DNA of 64,000 nucleotides from Ophioceras dolichostomum (Eukaryota; Ascomycota; Sordariomycetes; Magnaporthales; Ophioceraceae). Position 1 is the first letter of the stretch. Each line of letters opens with the position of its first letter. The notes under the pieces are model-generated. The model searched no databases, was not told the origin of the DNA, and saw only the letters and a list, made by a program, of their open reading frames with translations. Shown one piece after another: positions 1 through 12,485 of the stretch. The stretch lies in the NCBI GenBank assembly GCA_003049485.1, contig PYST01000124.1:34724-98723 (forward strand), written 5' to 3'. The position numbers and the translations under genes are program-made.

Positions 1-1133
1 CGAAAGCCTTCGTATCCGTCGGCTTGCCTCCCAGCACAGCGTCCTCCCGCTCTTCCCGGCTTCTAGAAGCCCGTACCGTTGTTGTATTAGGCAACCTGGT
101 TGTCGATACACAGTGGGGATCGCATTGCGCGTTCGAAGAACAGTTGTACAAATTAGGGTAAGGTGTCATCGAACTGCAGTGGCCTTGTCCCTGTCGGTGG
201 AAGATGAAATCAAATCAAATTCAAAGCTCTCGTTAGTGAAAAGGTCCAGCCACGCCTCGTGTGACCTGGCCATCATGCAACCCGTCGTGGAATTTAGGCA
301 TTATTGTAGAAAGTTGATGCAGTTAATGGTTGGACGCCTGGTCGCAGCTGCCAACGGACCTTCTCTGAGGCTGACGTTCTCACCCCCGAAGCTGTGACGA
401 CCACTAAGAAACTGAATGGACCAACCAGGGACCACCCACCCACTACCACCACTACCCACCCAAAACGCTCCTCCCTGGTCAAACTGAGCACCTCTACGAG
501 AATAGGCGACGACGACATCCCGTCAACATTCGACGCCTATTCCACAAAACAGACAGAAAGGGACAGCGAAGAGAAGAAGAAAGCCCCATCACGTCCTGCG
601 TATTTTGGTTTCCCTCTTGCGCTCTGGGTAATCGGCAAGTGAGAAAGTGGAGGAGCAGTGGCGGAGTGAAGCATCCTGACGTCGATGTGCTCCACTGGGT
701 CCTCTGCTGCTGCACTCCGCACCCTCACTGCCTTTAGCTGAGGCTCTTCCATGCAGCAAATTGTCGACCCTCGCCTGGACCCTCGATGGGTGCTGGGGAC
801 GACCATTGATATTCATCTTTTTTCTCCAGCATCCGTGGTAGCCTGAGGTAGGTATGCAGATGCCCTTTATTTTTGCTCCCTGCCCGTTGCTGCACCGTCC
901 CGCGTATCGACGATTTCGAGAGAGTGGACAGGCGCGTGCTGTTGAAGGCAGGGTCAAGCCAAGCCCAAACCCCCAGTGAAACCACGACGGCTACGGGGGC
1001 GGCAACCACGACCACGACGACGGCCGAGCTTGACTGCCAACAACTGCATGTGTACGGCCACTGAGAGAGGCAGGGTGGGCAGCACTCGAGCTAACGACAA
1101 GAACCGCTTCTTTCAGACTAGGCACGGTTGCAA
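1..1133. promoter_or_regulatory. Upstream/5' leader region of the BEACH gene
   Basis: No protein-coding gene is supported here; the short open frames lack recognisable domains and overlap on both strands. The last 100 bases before the ATG at 1134 contain a CTAAC branch-point-like motif (about 1090) and a pyrimidine tract ending in AG near 1116, so a 5'UTR intron is possible. The rest is presumably promoter and leader of the BEACH gene. Confidence 0.4.
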
Positions 1134-4100
1134 ATGGCGTCGATTCGGCCCTCCCGGTACCGGTCCTCGACCTCGGCCTCGACCCCGCCGACGATCACAA
1201 AGGCGGCCGAGATCCTGCAGTCCCAGCTCGACAAGCTCGCCCAGTCCCTCGTTGCCCCACCGGGCGACAGCTTCCCGGATACGCACCAGATCCTGAAGCA
1301 CGCGCGGGAGATCCACCAGCTCGTCGCCGCCAACCCGCCGCCATGCCAGGCCCAGGACGACTTCCGGCACCTCCGCGGCTTCCAGCGGCTGCTCGATGTG
1401 CTCAGGGCCTTCTCGGGCTTCTACGACCCCCGCGTGCGGACCGAGGCGGAAAGGAACGCGCTGTTCGAGCTGCTGCACGTCGTGCTGGCCATATTGTCTG
1501 CCCTCTTCCGCGGACATCATGGCAACAGGAGGTACTTCCGCCAGCGGGTCGAGGGGGGCGGCTGGGAAGCGCTCGAGCAGATAATAGCCAGCATTGGGCT
1601 TGGAGGTAGCGACTCGGACCTCTGGACGAACTGCCAGCTGCTCGGAAAGCTCCTCTCGTTCTCACTCGACGACCAGAGACTCGATGAGCTCTGTCGGTGG
1701 GTTGGCTCTGCGGCCGCCCAAGACTCTGAGTCTAAGTCCGAGTCTTCGACGGGCTTGGCACAGAAGATGGCGGGTATAAAGCTGGACGCTGCTGGCACAG
1801 ACGGCGGCAGTCAGAACGTTCAGAAGGGCGCTCAGGATGGCGCTCAGGAGAAGTCCAGGCCGAGCCCTGAGTCTATCAAGAGGAGGCTCGAGCAGATTAT
1901 TGGAGCGAAGTCGGTCCTGCACAATGCGGAAATCATGAGGGCTGTTGTTGGCTTCTGGGAGTCGATGTCTCGGGAGTCAGGCCTCAACAACCTTGCCTCC
2001 GTCCTTGTGCTGGCCACACTCAACTCGGTTGTTGGCGTATCATTCTTCAACCTTTCAGCCTTGCACGGGACAGGTGTTATGTCCCGGCTCCTGCATCTAT
2101 ACTTCAGTCCGCCAGGATCAGGATCAGAATCGGCCCAATCCATGGGCGAGGGGGAGAAAGCCAGCATACTTAGCCTTTGTAAGGCTCTCATGCACCTCGG
2201 CGCGAACCAGCTGGCGGATGCTCAGTTCCTGCTTTCAAGCAAGAATCCGGCCGCGCTGGAGTTCTGTCTGGCCATGACAGAAAGATACGACAGCCCTAGC
2301 TTCGTGCAGTTCGACCTCTCGCTGCACGGCCATGCCTCTATCGAGCTCCCAAACCTGGGCCGTTCGTTCCCGCCGATGTCGTCGTCTGGTGGCTACACGT
2401 TCGCCGCGTGGGTGCGCGTCGACCGCTTTGATCCGAGCTCTCACACTACTATATTCGGCGTCTTCGATGCCACCCAGACCTGCTTCCTGCTCGCGTACCT
2501 CGAGCGGGACACCCGCAACTTCATCCTCCAGACCTCGACGTCCACCAAGACGCAGCGTCCGAGCGTGAGATTCAAGGGGTTCGCGTTCCAGCCTGGCCGG
2601 TGGTACCACATGGCGCTTGTTCACAAGCGGCCCAAGACCATGGTCGCGAGCAAGGCGTCGCTCTACGTCAACGGAGAGTTCGTCGAGCAGATTCGTGCCG
2701 CATACCCCTCACCGCCGCCACTGTCCAACGGCAGCACCGAGAGCTTTGCCTCCTTTACGTCCAGCGCCAATAAGAACGTCCCGGTCCAGGCCTTCTTGGG
2801 CACGCCGCGGGATCTCTCACCGCGGACCGGCCCCGGCCTGATCTTGTCCAGGTGGTCGCTCGCGTCTGCTCACCTGTTCGAGGAGGTCCTCAGCGACGAC
2901 TTCCTCGCGGTGCAGTACCGCCTTGGCCCGCAGTACCACGGCAACTTCCAGGACTGCCTGGGCGGGTTCCAGACGTACGAGGCCTCGGCAGCTCTGGGCC
3001 TGCGCAACGAGGTGTTCCATCCCGGCAAAGACGAGAATTCGGACATCCTGAGGGCGATCCGGGAGAAGGCTAGCAGCATTCTCCCGGAGCACAAGATCCT
3101 CATGGGCACGATGCCGCCGGCCATGTTTCGCCCGGAGAGCCAGTTCCTCGACTCTCTCCTGTTCCGCTCGCTGTCCCGCACCGCGCAGGGCAACCTGCTC
3201 TCGATGACCACCAAGAGCGGCACGGCCATCGCGGTCAACACGGCGCTCCCCTGCATCAACGACGCCCTTGTTAGGGCCAACGGCGTCTCGGTGCTCTCGG
3301 GCGACCCCGTGCTGGCCATCCCGCGCAACTTCGACGACAGCATGTGGCGGCTGGGCGGGTTCGCGCCGCTGGCCCTGAAGCTGGTCGAACGGTCGTCCTC
3401 GGCCGAGGAGCTGGTCCGGGCCGTGGAGCTGATGTTCCGGTGCATTAACAAGAGCTGGCGCAACAGCGAGGCCATGGAGCGGGATAACGGCTACGCGATC
3501 CTCGGCATGCTGCTCCGCGCGAAGCTGGGTTACAGCGTGTCCGCGTCCGTGTCCACCACCGACAGTGCGGGCTGGCGGCTGAGTCTGACCTCGGAGGAGC
3601 GGGACCGGACGAGCTTCCAGCTCCTGAGCCTGGTGCTGGCCTTTGTCGGCTACAAGCACGCAGAACCCCTCGAGTCTTTCATCATCAACCCGTTGGCGTA
3701 CCGCATCCTCCTGATCGACTTTGACACGTGGAGGAGGTCCGCGCCTATCACACAGGAGCTTTACTACAAGCAGTTTGTGACCTTTGCGGTCATGAGCAAG
3801 TATCACCAATTCAACAGCAAGAGGCTCCTGAGAATGCGTTAGTTACTCCTTGTGCTCTTCTGCCTTTCTGCCTTTCTGCCCCCATTATACGTTATGCACG
3901 CTCTCTGCTTTGCCCGCATCTGCCTTTGCCTTCTTGTCATGTCCATTACCAAGGCTACGAGGTGAACAGGTGTCGAAATCCCAAGCCCACAAGGCTAATG
4001 CTAACCACCTCCGATCACTCCGATCTAGGAATCATCAAACGTCTTCTGGATGCTATGAAAGCCGAGACGATTCTGGAGTCCATTCTACCATTCTTTATGG

Positions 4101-7100
4101 CGTCTCTCGAAAGCTTGATCAAGTGCAACTACAACAACGAGGTCCACCGATCACTCGCTCTTTTCGTCACCTACGCCTTCCACATCACTCCAGGCTCCCT
4201 ACCGCGGACGCCCAAGCCTCTCTCGGCTATCAGCAGATCCAGCACGCCCGGTATCGCGGTGCCCCGACGGTCGACAACACTCGATGCTAACGGCATGTCA
4301 TCGAGTGCTGCTCCCAAGTCCCTGACGCGGAAGCAACTCGGCGTGCGGATACTGGAGATGTACACGCGGCTGCTCTGCGAGCGGGGCAATGTGGCGGACA
4401 TTAGGAAGTTTGCTCGGGCCGTCACCAACAAGTGGCTGCTGTGCCTCCTTTCCGAGGACGACCCTGAGATAGTGGTCCTAGGTTGCAAGATTCTTGCTCG
4501 GTTGCTGGTGACACACGGCCCCAGCTACACGTCCAAGTTTGCCACCAAAACCGGCGGTTTCTGGATCATGGCCCACCGCTTGAAGCAGTGGTGGGATATC
4601 TCGACAATATGGCCAATCTGCTTCTGCGTGCTCTTCGGCCGGGACGTCGCCGATGTGGACTTCACGCGGCCTTTTGATTTCGTCAGTCTGCTCGAGATGT
4701 TCGGTCACGGCCGTGTTTTCTATCCGGAGGCCCTGCCGATCATCACGTCCATGCTTCAACACGGCATGCGTGATGTCCTGAAGTACCAAGACGATCCGGA
4801 CTCGCCTGCTAGCGGCAGCGACAACGGCGGAACCATGACCCCGCCACCCCTGCCCCTGCCACAATCCTCTTCATCAAGCAGCCTTGACGCGCCCCCTATC
4901 GAAGGACGGCCGCGGGCGAGGTCCATGAACCTGTCTGACGAGCTGGCGTCTCGGCAACTATATCGGCCTGACAAAGAACGAGTGACAAATCATGCTGTCG
5001 TCCTTCATACTGTGGTCCGCTTCCTTGCAGACCTGCACTCGCGTTCGCCTGATTTCCGCGAGTTCTGCTTGACGTCCGACTACCTGCGGCTGCTGCTCTC
5101 AGCGCTGTATCCCATCATCGTCAGCACCGACCCGGTCAGCCCGGAGACTGAGCTCAACTCTAAGGAATCAGGGCTCAACTTCGAGGGTGGCGACGTGATG
5201 ATCCGGCCTCTGCCAGGCTCGGGCCAGTCCGCACCCATCGTCCGGACCTCAACGCCGAGTGGCGGCGGCAACGACCTCAGGCGCCCGTCCGCAGCACCAC
5301 TTCAGACGACGGTCACTGCCGTCTCTACCTCCCTATTGTCAACAACCGGCAAGGGCACGCCCCTCCGCAAGGCGTCTTCGTTCATCCTCCTCACATCGTC
5401 GACATTGTCCTCAACGACGCCGAGATCGCCCAACCCCGCCCGCCTGACCCACGTCATGTCCCCCCGGAAGAAGGTGGCGACGCAGAAAGTCAGCAACGTG
5501 GTGCTGGACGGCCTGCTAGACCTCGTGGTGGGCGTGTTCGCGGACCAGGTCCTCGTGCGGAAGGAGTTCCCCGGCTTCGGGCTCTTCCTCCGCGTGCCTC
5601 CCGGCTTCCAGGAGCACCAGGCATACTTCGAGTCGTACCTCCTGCGCAGCGTCATCTCACACCTCACCGGCGTCGTGCAGCAGGACCACCGCGTGCTGCT
5701 CGAGCCTAAGGTGCTGACCAACATGGGACGTTTCTCGCTCCACATGGTCGAGGCCACTTTCGAGGGCTGGTTCATGAACGGTGCGGAGGCGATGCTGGAC
5801 TTCACCGGCATGCTGCTCGAGTATCTGCAGCGCCCGGATGTCTCGTCGGTCAAGAGCGTGCGCCTCTGCAGCCAAGCTGTGGCTACTATTCGCCACTGCT
5901 TCCTCAAACTGGTGCTGCTGCGCCTCTCGGACATGGACGATGAGGCCCAGAATGCTCACCTCTCTGATTCTGACGCGCTCTCCGCCCTGGAGCGCATCTT
6001 CTACTGGCAAACCGTGCTGCTCTCCTCTTTGTCTGGCGGAAGCGGGAGCGGAAGCGGAAGTGGATCAAGCAGTGGTAGTAGCGCTGGGGAAGATGATTAT
6101 ATGAAGCTTGTGTGGTACCAACTCTATGCCAAGCTGCTCGACCCGCGTGAGTCGGTCCGCCTCGTCGCCGCCAGCATCTGGCGCATCATGCTGGTGCAGA
6201 AGCCCGAGGAGTCGGCGAGCATTCTGCGGCAGTGTGCCGCCCCGGACCAGCAGCAGCTGATCAAAAGCTTCCGGCATCTCACCGAAGTGGACGACGGCGC
6301 TTTCGTGAAGTGGGTGGACGAGCACCGCCCCTCGCTGGACCTCCTATTCTTCGGCGGCATGGCCCGGCCGTGGGAGGAGTTCGTTGCCATCGAGAACCAG
6401 CGCACGTCCGACACGGCACGGTCACGGCTGGCCAAGCGCAGGGAGAAGCTGCGGCAGTGGCACGCCGAAGGGCTCGAGCGCGAGAACGTACTGATCCGCC
6501 ACGAGATGGCCAACGGCGCCTGGCAGAAGAGCATCTACTTCACCGAGCACTTCAAGCACCAGCGCATCACGCAGGATCAGCAAGACGACGTGTCCTTCCT
6601 GGGGTCCGCATTCGCCAAGATGGAGCGCGACCTGAAGAGGCCCGGCGCCGTCTTCGCGGAGCCTGTGGCTGCCATCCGATGGAAGCTGGACCGCACTGAG
6701 GGGAGGAACCGCATGCGTCTCAGGCTGCTGCCGGACTCGCGGCCCCAGCAGCAGGAGTACCAGAGCAAGCGTAGGGCCACTGCTGGTACTGGTGCTGGTG
6801 CTGCTGCCACTCCTGTCACTCCGGCTCCCCCTAGCAGCGCCGCCGACTCCGGAGCTGCTACACCTGCGAGTGTAGTTGTACCTGCCAATCCGGCTCTGAA
6901 GCTCAACACTGCGATTGGACAAGCCGCTGGCCAGGCTTCCGGGATAGGCTCGACTCCGTGGACATCCGTCTCAAAGGAAGCGGAAGCGGCTACAGAGTCG
7001 TCAAAGTCTCGACAAGGACACCTCTCCGCCGAGCCTGACGCGGTTCCCGAAGACGAGGATGGCGATGCAGGAGACGGCCAGGGCCAGGGCCAGGGAGAGG

Positions 7101-10100
7101 ACGATGCGGAGCCCGAGGCCGAGGCCGACACAGATGGGGTCGTCAACCCAGAGGACGACTTCGAACTTATTGAGGACCCCAACGACGCGGACGATGCATT
7201 CGAGGATAAGAATCGCAAAGTGATGCGGCGACTTTTGCATGGCGACTCAGTCCAGCAGGTGTACAACATCTCGCGTATCATCGGGCTCGAGGCTTGCGAG
7301 GGCATCCTGATCATTGGCAAGGACGCCCTGTATCTCATGGACAACGTCTTCCGCAGCCCCGACGGCGAGATCATCAACGTGTGGCAGGCGCCGCCCGAGG
7401 ACCGCGATCCTTTCTCGCAGATCATAACCCAAGACAAGACACCCGCCCTCGAGAGGCAGCAGCAGCAACAGATGCAACAGCAGATGCAACAGCAGCTGAT
7501 GGGAAGGGTCAGTGGCCGGAGTGGCGGTGGCTCTGGCGTTGGCACTGGCTCTGGCACTGGCTCTGGCACTAGTGAGCAGGAGTCTCGCAACTGGCGCTGG
7601 ACAGATGTAATCAGCATCTCCAAGCGGCGGTTCCTCTTCCGCGACGTGGCCGTTGAGATTTTCTTCCGAGATGGCCGCAGCTATCTTCTGACGGCCATCA
7701 ACCGCGCCATGCGCGACGAAATCCACGGCCGGCTGACGGCGAAGACCCCGCACACGGCGTCGCCCAGCACGCTGCCCAACCCGGAGGACGCCTGGCGGCT
7801 CGAGGCGCTCAAGGTGTTCGAGGAGGCGCCCCAGACGCTGGGCTCCAAGTTCGGCAGCATCTTCAACTCCTCGCCCTGGAACCCCATCATGCGGCGCTGG
7901 CAGAAGGGCGAGATCTCCAACTTCCACTATCTGATGCTGGTCAACACGATGGCCGGCCGCACCTTCAACGACCTGACCCAGTATCCGGTCTTCCCCTGGG
8001 TTTTGGCCGACTACACGAGCGACGAGCTCGACCTCAACGATCCGGCCACCTTCCGCGATCTGTCCCGGCCCATGGGTGCCCAGACGGCCAGCCGCCAGGC
8101 CGACTTCCGGTTCCGCTACAACAGTATGGCTGAGATGGGGATGGGCCACGGCCAGGGCCAGCACCAGCAGCCGCCTCCTCAGCCGCCTTTCCACTACGGC
8201 ACGCACTACTCCTCGGCCATGGTGGTGGCCTCGTACCTGATCCGCCTCCCGCCCTTCGTGGACTCGTTCCTCCTGCTGCAGGGCGGCCACTTCGACCACC
8301 CGGACCGGCTCTTCTACTCGGTTGCCGGTGCCTGGAAGTCGGCCTCGCAGGACAACAGCGGCGACGTGCGCGAGCTGATCCCCGAGTTCTTCTGCCTGCC
8401 CGAGTTCCTGACCAACGCGAACGGCTACGCCTTCGGCACGCGGCAGGACGGCAACGCGGTCAACGACGTGGTGCTCCCGCCCTGGGCCAAGGGCGACCCA
8501 AAAATCTTCGTGGCGCGCCACCGCGAGGCGCTCGAGAGCCCCTACGTCAGCAAGATGCTGCACCAGTGGATCGACCTCGTGTTCGGCTGCAAGCAGCGGG
8601 GCGACGCCGCCGTCGAGAACCTGAACGTGTTCCACCACTATTCTTACCACGGGGCTATCGACCTCGATAACATCAGTGACCCGCAGGAGCGCAAGGTGAT
8701 TACTAGCATTATTCACAACTTCGGCCAGACGCCCCACCAGATCTTCTCGAAGCCGCACCCGGCCCGCGAGAACGTCCACTGCCACGTCAAGCGGCTGGAC
8801 ACGTCGGTCTACGCGCTCACGCGCCTGCCGTACCCCCTTCTCGAGAGCCACGAGCGGGTGGCCTCGCTCATCTACGCGCCCAAGCTGGACCGCCTCCTGT
8901 GCGCGTCGCCCTTTAGGGTCAACCTGCCCCCTCACTACGACAAGTTCCTGGAGTGGGGCTTCGCCGACAACAGCGTGCGCTTCTACTTCAGCGACAACCG
9001 CAAGGTAAAGAGCAACTCGTACCTCATCCGCGCAGCATACAACTCCCTCACCTCAGGCCGACTCTGTAGCAGCGGCAGCGGCAGTGGCGGTACTAGTGTC
9101 CGTGTCAGCAGCAGCAACAGCAGCAGCAACAACAAAGCGCAGCAGTCGCAGTCGCAGCCGCAGCCGCTGCAGGAGCAGCAGTCGCAGGAGCAAGAGCAAC
9201 AAGACCACCACCACAGCCGCAAGGACAGCGCCGCCTCCAGCAGGAGCCGCTCCTCGTCCTGCGGCAGCAACGGCAGCTTCAGCTTCGTCTTCGTCCCCCG
9301 TGACACCCCGTCCTCAACCCATGCTAACCCCAAGAAGCTTGCCGGCGTGTTCGAGAACCTGCACATCGGGCAGCTCTCGTGCGTGGCCTTCGCAGACAGC
9401 AGGACCCTCATCACCTCGGGCGAGGACGGCGTCGTGTCGGCCCACACGGTGCACACCTCGCCCGGAAAGCCCGTCGAGCTGAACCCCCGCGCGTCCCTGT
9501 TCGGCCACCACACGAGCCCCGTCTGCGCCGTGGCGTCCTCGCGGTCGCTGTCCACCCTCGTCACCGTCTCGCGGGACGGAGCCGCGTTCCTGTGGGACCT
9601 GAACAGGCTCGAGTTCGTGCGGCGGCTGCCTACTACTACCGCTCCTAATGTGTCAACAGCAGCAGCATCGATAGCTTCATCCTCTAGACATGGCGGCACC
9701 GGCCGCCGCCCCGCCCCGGTCGAGTGCGCGCACATCAACGACGTGACGGGCGACATCATGATCTGCTTCGGCTCGCACGTGCGTCTGTTCTCCATCAACG
9801 GCGATCCGATCCTCGACCAGGACGTCTGCGGCAATACGGATACTACCAGTGGTGGGCTCGTCGTCCCTAGTGCTAGCGGAGAAGGGGTGAGAGACGAGGA
9901 CGACGTCGTCTACGCGTGCGCCTTCTACGAGGGAAGCAGCGGCGGCAGCGAGTGGCTCGAGAACCAGCTGGTCTTCACCGGCCACCGCAGAGGTAGGGTC
10001 AACGTCTGGAGGAAGGTCGTCGGCGCCCGCTCGGGGAGGTGGGAGCTGGAGTTCCTGAGGAGGCTCGACCATGTGGACCCCAAGAGCGAGACGGGCGCGA

Positions 10101-10377
10101 ATGTGGACGCGGCTATTACGTGCATTACCCCCATGCCGCAGTGTGTGTATACTGGGGATGATGATGGGAGAGTTGTTAGTTCTTATCCCTCTTTCCTTCT
10201 CTTTCCCTTTTGAAGCCTAATCCCCCCCCTCCTCCTCTTCTCTTTCTCATCCTTGTCAAATTCAATTCCCTTCTCCTCCCCCTTCCCCGAATCTCGTGCC
10301 TTGCTTGATCATCTAACCAAATACCCCCAATTTCTCTGTTTTAGTTCGAGTGGAATCTGGTCCAGCGAGAGCGGTAA
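1134..10377 (+). CDS. bph1: BEACH-domain WD40 protein (BPH1/neurobeachin family)
   Basis: Giant vesicle-trafficking scaffold of the BEACH family (yeast Bph1, human LYST/neurobeachin relatives), about 2,960 residues. Exons are 1134-3837, 4029-10174 and 10345-10377; both junctions keep frame (RMR-IIKR and DDGRV-FEWN) and have CTAAC branch points. The frame is open from a TTG at 1128, but the first ATG is at 1134. Order seen: a concanavalin-like lectin domain (residues about 390-560, around SFVQFDLSLHGHASIELPNL), helical solenoid, low-complexity acidic region, PH-BEACH domain (from about 1980, VYNISRIIGLEACEGILIIG), BEACH domain (about 2185-2480, with SNFHYLMLVNTMAGRTFNDL and HYGTHYSS), then C-terminal WD40 repeats. 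The WD40 start is interrupted by a 111-residue Ser/Gln-rich in-frame segment that is probably an intron (listed separately). If it is spliced out the protein is about 2,849 residues. Exact cargo cannot be read from sequence. Confidence 0.95.
9005..9337 (+). other. In-frame 333-bp probable intron (or exitron) in the BEACH gene
   Basis: The conserved BEACH-to-WD40 join (FYFSDNRK followed by LAGVFENLHIGQ) is split by 333 bases with no stop codon. The segment begins GTAAAG after CGC AAG and ends with a CTAAC branch site at about 9324, then AAG at 9335-9337. It is exactly 111 codons, and its translation is dominated by Ser, Gln, Asn and His. Splicing it out restores DNRKLAGVF, the form I know from family members. 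Retaining it still gives an open protein. Confidence 0.7.
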
Positions 10378-11502
10378 GCCACCACCCGCTTATCACTGCC
10401 ACGATCGAACACATCGACGAGGCCAAGACCACAAAAAAAAGGAGAAAAGGGGAGAAGAGCGGAAGAATATGAGAGAGAGAGAGAGAGAAAGAGTACTACA
10501 TGTACCTTTATACACGCCGTCTGGCACTTTTTCAGCAAGAGACTGCGCCCACACATCTGGGCGCTGCTCTTGCTCTCGCGTTTTGTTTTGTTCATGTTGC
10601 TGTCGCATAGATGACTACTCGAGGGAATCATATTTGTACACCCAAACCGCCCGCCGCCCGCCGGTTGATAAAGGGGGCGGTGGCGGCTTGGAAGACAGGC
10701 ATATTGGTTGGCTGGTCGGTTGGAATTTGCTTTTGCTCGCTACTCGGAGGCAAGGAGCGGGGGGGCATAGCGGTAGTTGAGAGCCTGATGAAGAGGAGTT
10801 GCATGGAGCATGGGGAGGAGTGCTTGCTGGTGGGCTACCTGCCCAGTTGGTTGTCTTGAGTTCATATTCCTTTTTATTTGCGTTTGCTTTTTCCTGTCTG
10901 TGCCCCAGCGGCACAACAGCACGACGGAACGATTAGAAAAAGGGGTGGCCGGGGCGTCCTCGCAGATTTGTGTTTTCGGATGTTATAGACTCCTGTATGT
11001 ATTGTATTGTCGTTGACGATGAGGTGTTCGGGAGGAACAAATCATACATGCGAAACAACACTTGTGGACTTTATTGGACTTATTTACGTCTCGGTGGGCC
11101 AGGTTCTTCGATACAAGTAAGCACCTATTGCTCCGGATTACAGATCGAGTGTCCATCTCACGAGACTGGGGCTGTCAGTCTGCCATTCTTGGAGACCGTC
11201 AAGCCTCAGGTGCTAGGACCTGTGCATACAGTTCGAAGCCATCTCCTTTAGAACGGACTCTGCTTGGTGATATTTTTGGTTCTTTTTGATTTCATTCCTC
11301 CGAGAAGTCCCAAACGCCACTCCCGTATGTACATTTACCGCACATGGCATAAATAGCGGGCCTTGTCGAGGCTCCGTCGTTCGCTGTAGCATGACACCTG
11401 ATACAACGCTCTTATGCCACTATCACGGCTACCTAGGCCAGCATGCTTCGGTTCCTTCTCCCCCTCTTCATGTCCTATCCTAAGCCTCCCTCCCGCGAGC
11501 CT
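10378..11502. other. Intergenic, convergent 3' ends
   Basis: This lies between the 3' end of the BEACH gene and the 3' end of the complex I subunit gene. It contains a GA microsatellite at 10471-10488 and pyrimidine-rich stretches. I see no coding region or RNA gene. Confidence 0.5.
10471..10488. repeat. GA microsatellite
   Basis: Nine GA units in the 3' flank of the BEACH gene. Confidence 0.9.
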
Positions 11503-11847
11503 TTACGATTCGGTGTCGTCATCGTAGCCCGTAAGCTTCTTCCTTGGGCCGGTGGGAACTGTGCAAAGAACAGCATCAGTACTTGTTCGGAGATAGAGCG
11601 ATGGGAGAGGGGCGGAAACTGGCCAGCAGCCAGCCCGGATCGGCGGATCTGGAAACATACTGGGGTAGGTCATGGGGATCGTAGGCGCGTCCGCGTCACC
11701 CAGGTATCTCCTGATCGGGGGCACAACGACGAGAGCAGCGGGGCCCGCGGCGCCGATTACCACGGACCAGAAGTACGCCGGCCGTTCCCGCATCGACCAG
11801 CGGAGGTACTTGAGGGGGGTGGACCAGAAGAGGGGACCCGCGCTCAT
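11503..11847 (-). CDS. nuo9.5: NADH:ubiquinone oxidoreductase 9.5 kDa subunit
   Basis: Small accessory subunit of mitochondrial respiratory complex I, matching the fungal NUO9.5 family. The model has exon 1 at 11847-11661, an intron at 11660-11559 (GTATGT donor, TTTGCACAG acceptor) and exon 2 at 11558-11503, giving 80 residues. The N-terminus (FWSTPLKYLRW) is followed by one hydrophobic segment (about residues 26-45), a short basic stretch and the terminal motif IPTGPRKKLTGYDDD, which is only formed after splicing. The unspliced frame also runs to the same stop and would insert 34 residues not expected in this family. It is divergently arranged with wbp1, sharing an upstream region of about 640 bp. 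Confidence 0.9.
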   Translation of the reverse strand: MSAGPLFWSTPLKYLRWSMRERPAYFWSVVIGAAGPAALVVVPPIRRYLGDADAPTIPMTYPSMFPDPPIRAGCWPVSAPLPSLYLRTSTDAVLCTVPTGPRKKLTGYDDDTES

Positions 11848-12485
11848 CGTGTCTAGATGTGGTGGTTCTGTCTCGCGGGCTATCGGGTCGGGTCTGGAAA
11901 GGGCGCGTTTGGTCAGGGATATTCGGAGAGGGCCTTTGAGGGATTGGGAAGCTCTGGCTTACTCAATTGATGAGGTTTGGCCTGCTATGTGTCTGGACAG
12001 GCTCAAGTACGTCCCGTCGTCGTGAGGGCTTGTGAAAGTGAGGTGGTATGCTGGAATGACTTCGTCTGTCAGTGTGGACTCAATGCCGACATCCTCGGGG
12101 AGGTGGAGCTTCCTGTTCCTCCTTCCACACAGCTTGCCTGCCCACCACCACCTTCCGGAAAATCGTTCGGGATAACACGCCTATTTGATTGGCCAAGGCG
12201 GGGCTGTCATGAACCCCTGCACCTATCCCGCTTAGGTCCTGCCGTACCTTTCTGCGAAACCCAACTAGTGAACTCTTGGCAAAAGGTTTACGTATCCAAA
12301 GCTCCAGAGCCTCTCTGCAGTGCGACTCGAAGCCCAAGCAGACGAGAAGGTGGTTGTTGTCGCCGCCACGCCGCCCTCTCTCCAATTTCTTTCTTGAGAG
12401 TGAAATTCAAACCCAATTGCCGACATAAGACGAGAGAGGAAGGGAACTGGTATCTCTTTTCTTTAGTTTTCAGCCGACAGCCAGG
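11848..12485. promoter_or_regulatory. Shared bidirectional upstream region of nuo9.5 and wbp1
   Basis: A 638-bp region separates the divergent start codons at 11847 (-) and 12486 (+). It contains TTGATTGGCCAAGG (12184-12197), which includes a CCAAT box on the minus strand. No coding sequence is supported in it. Confidence 0.5.

Noticed and set aside
7247..8935. 562-codon open frame on the minus strand
   Set aside because: Antisense shadow of the BEACH gene; Arg/Val/His-rich mirrored composition and no domain.
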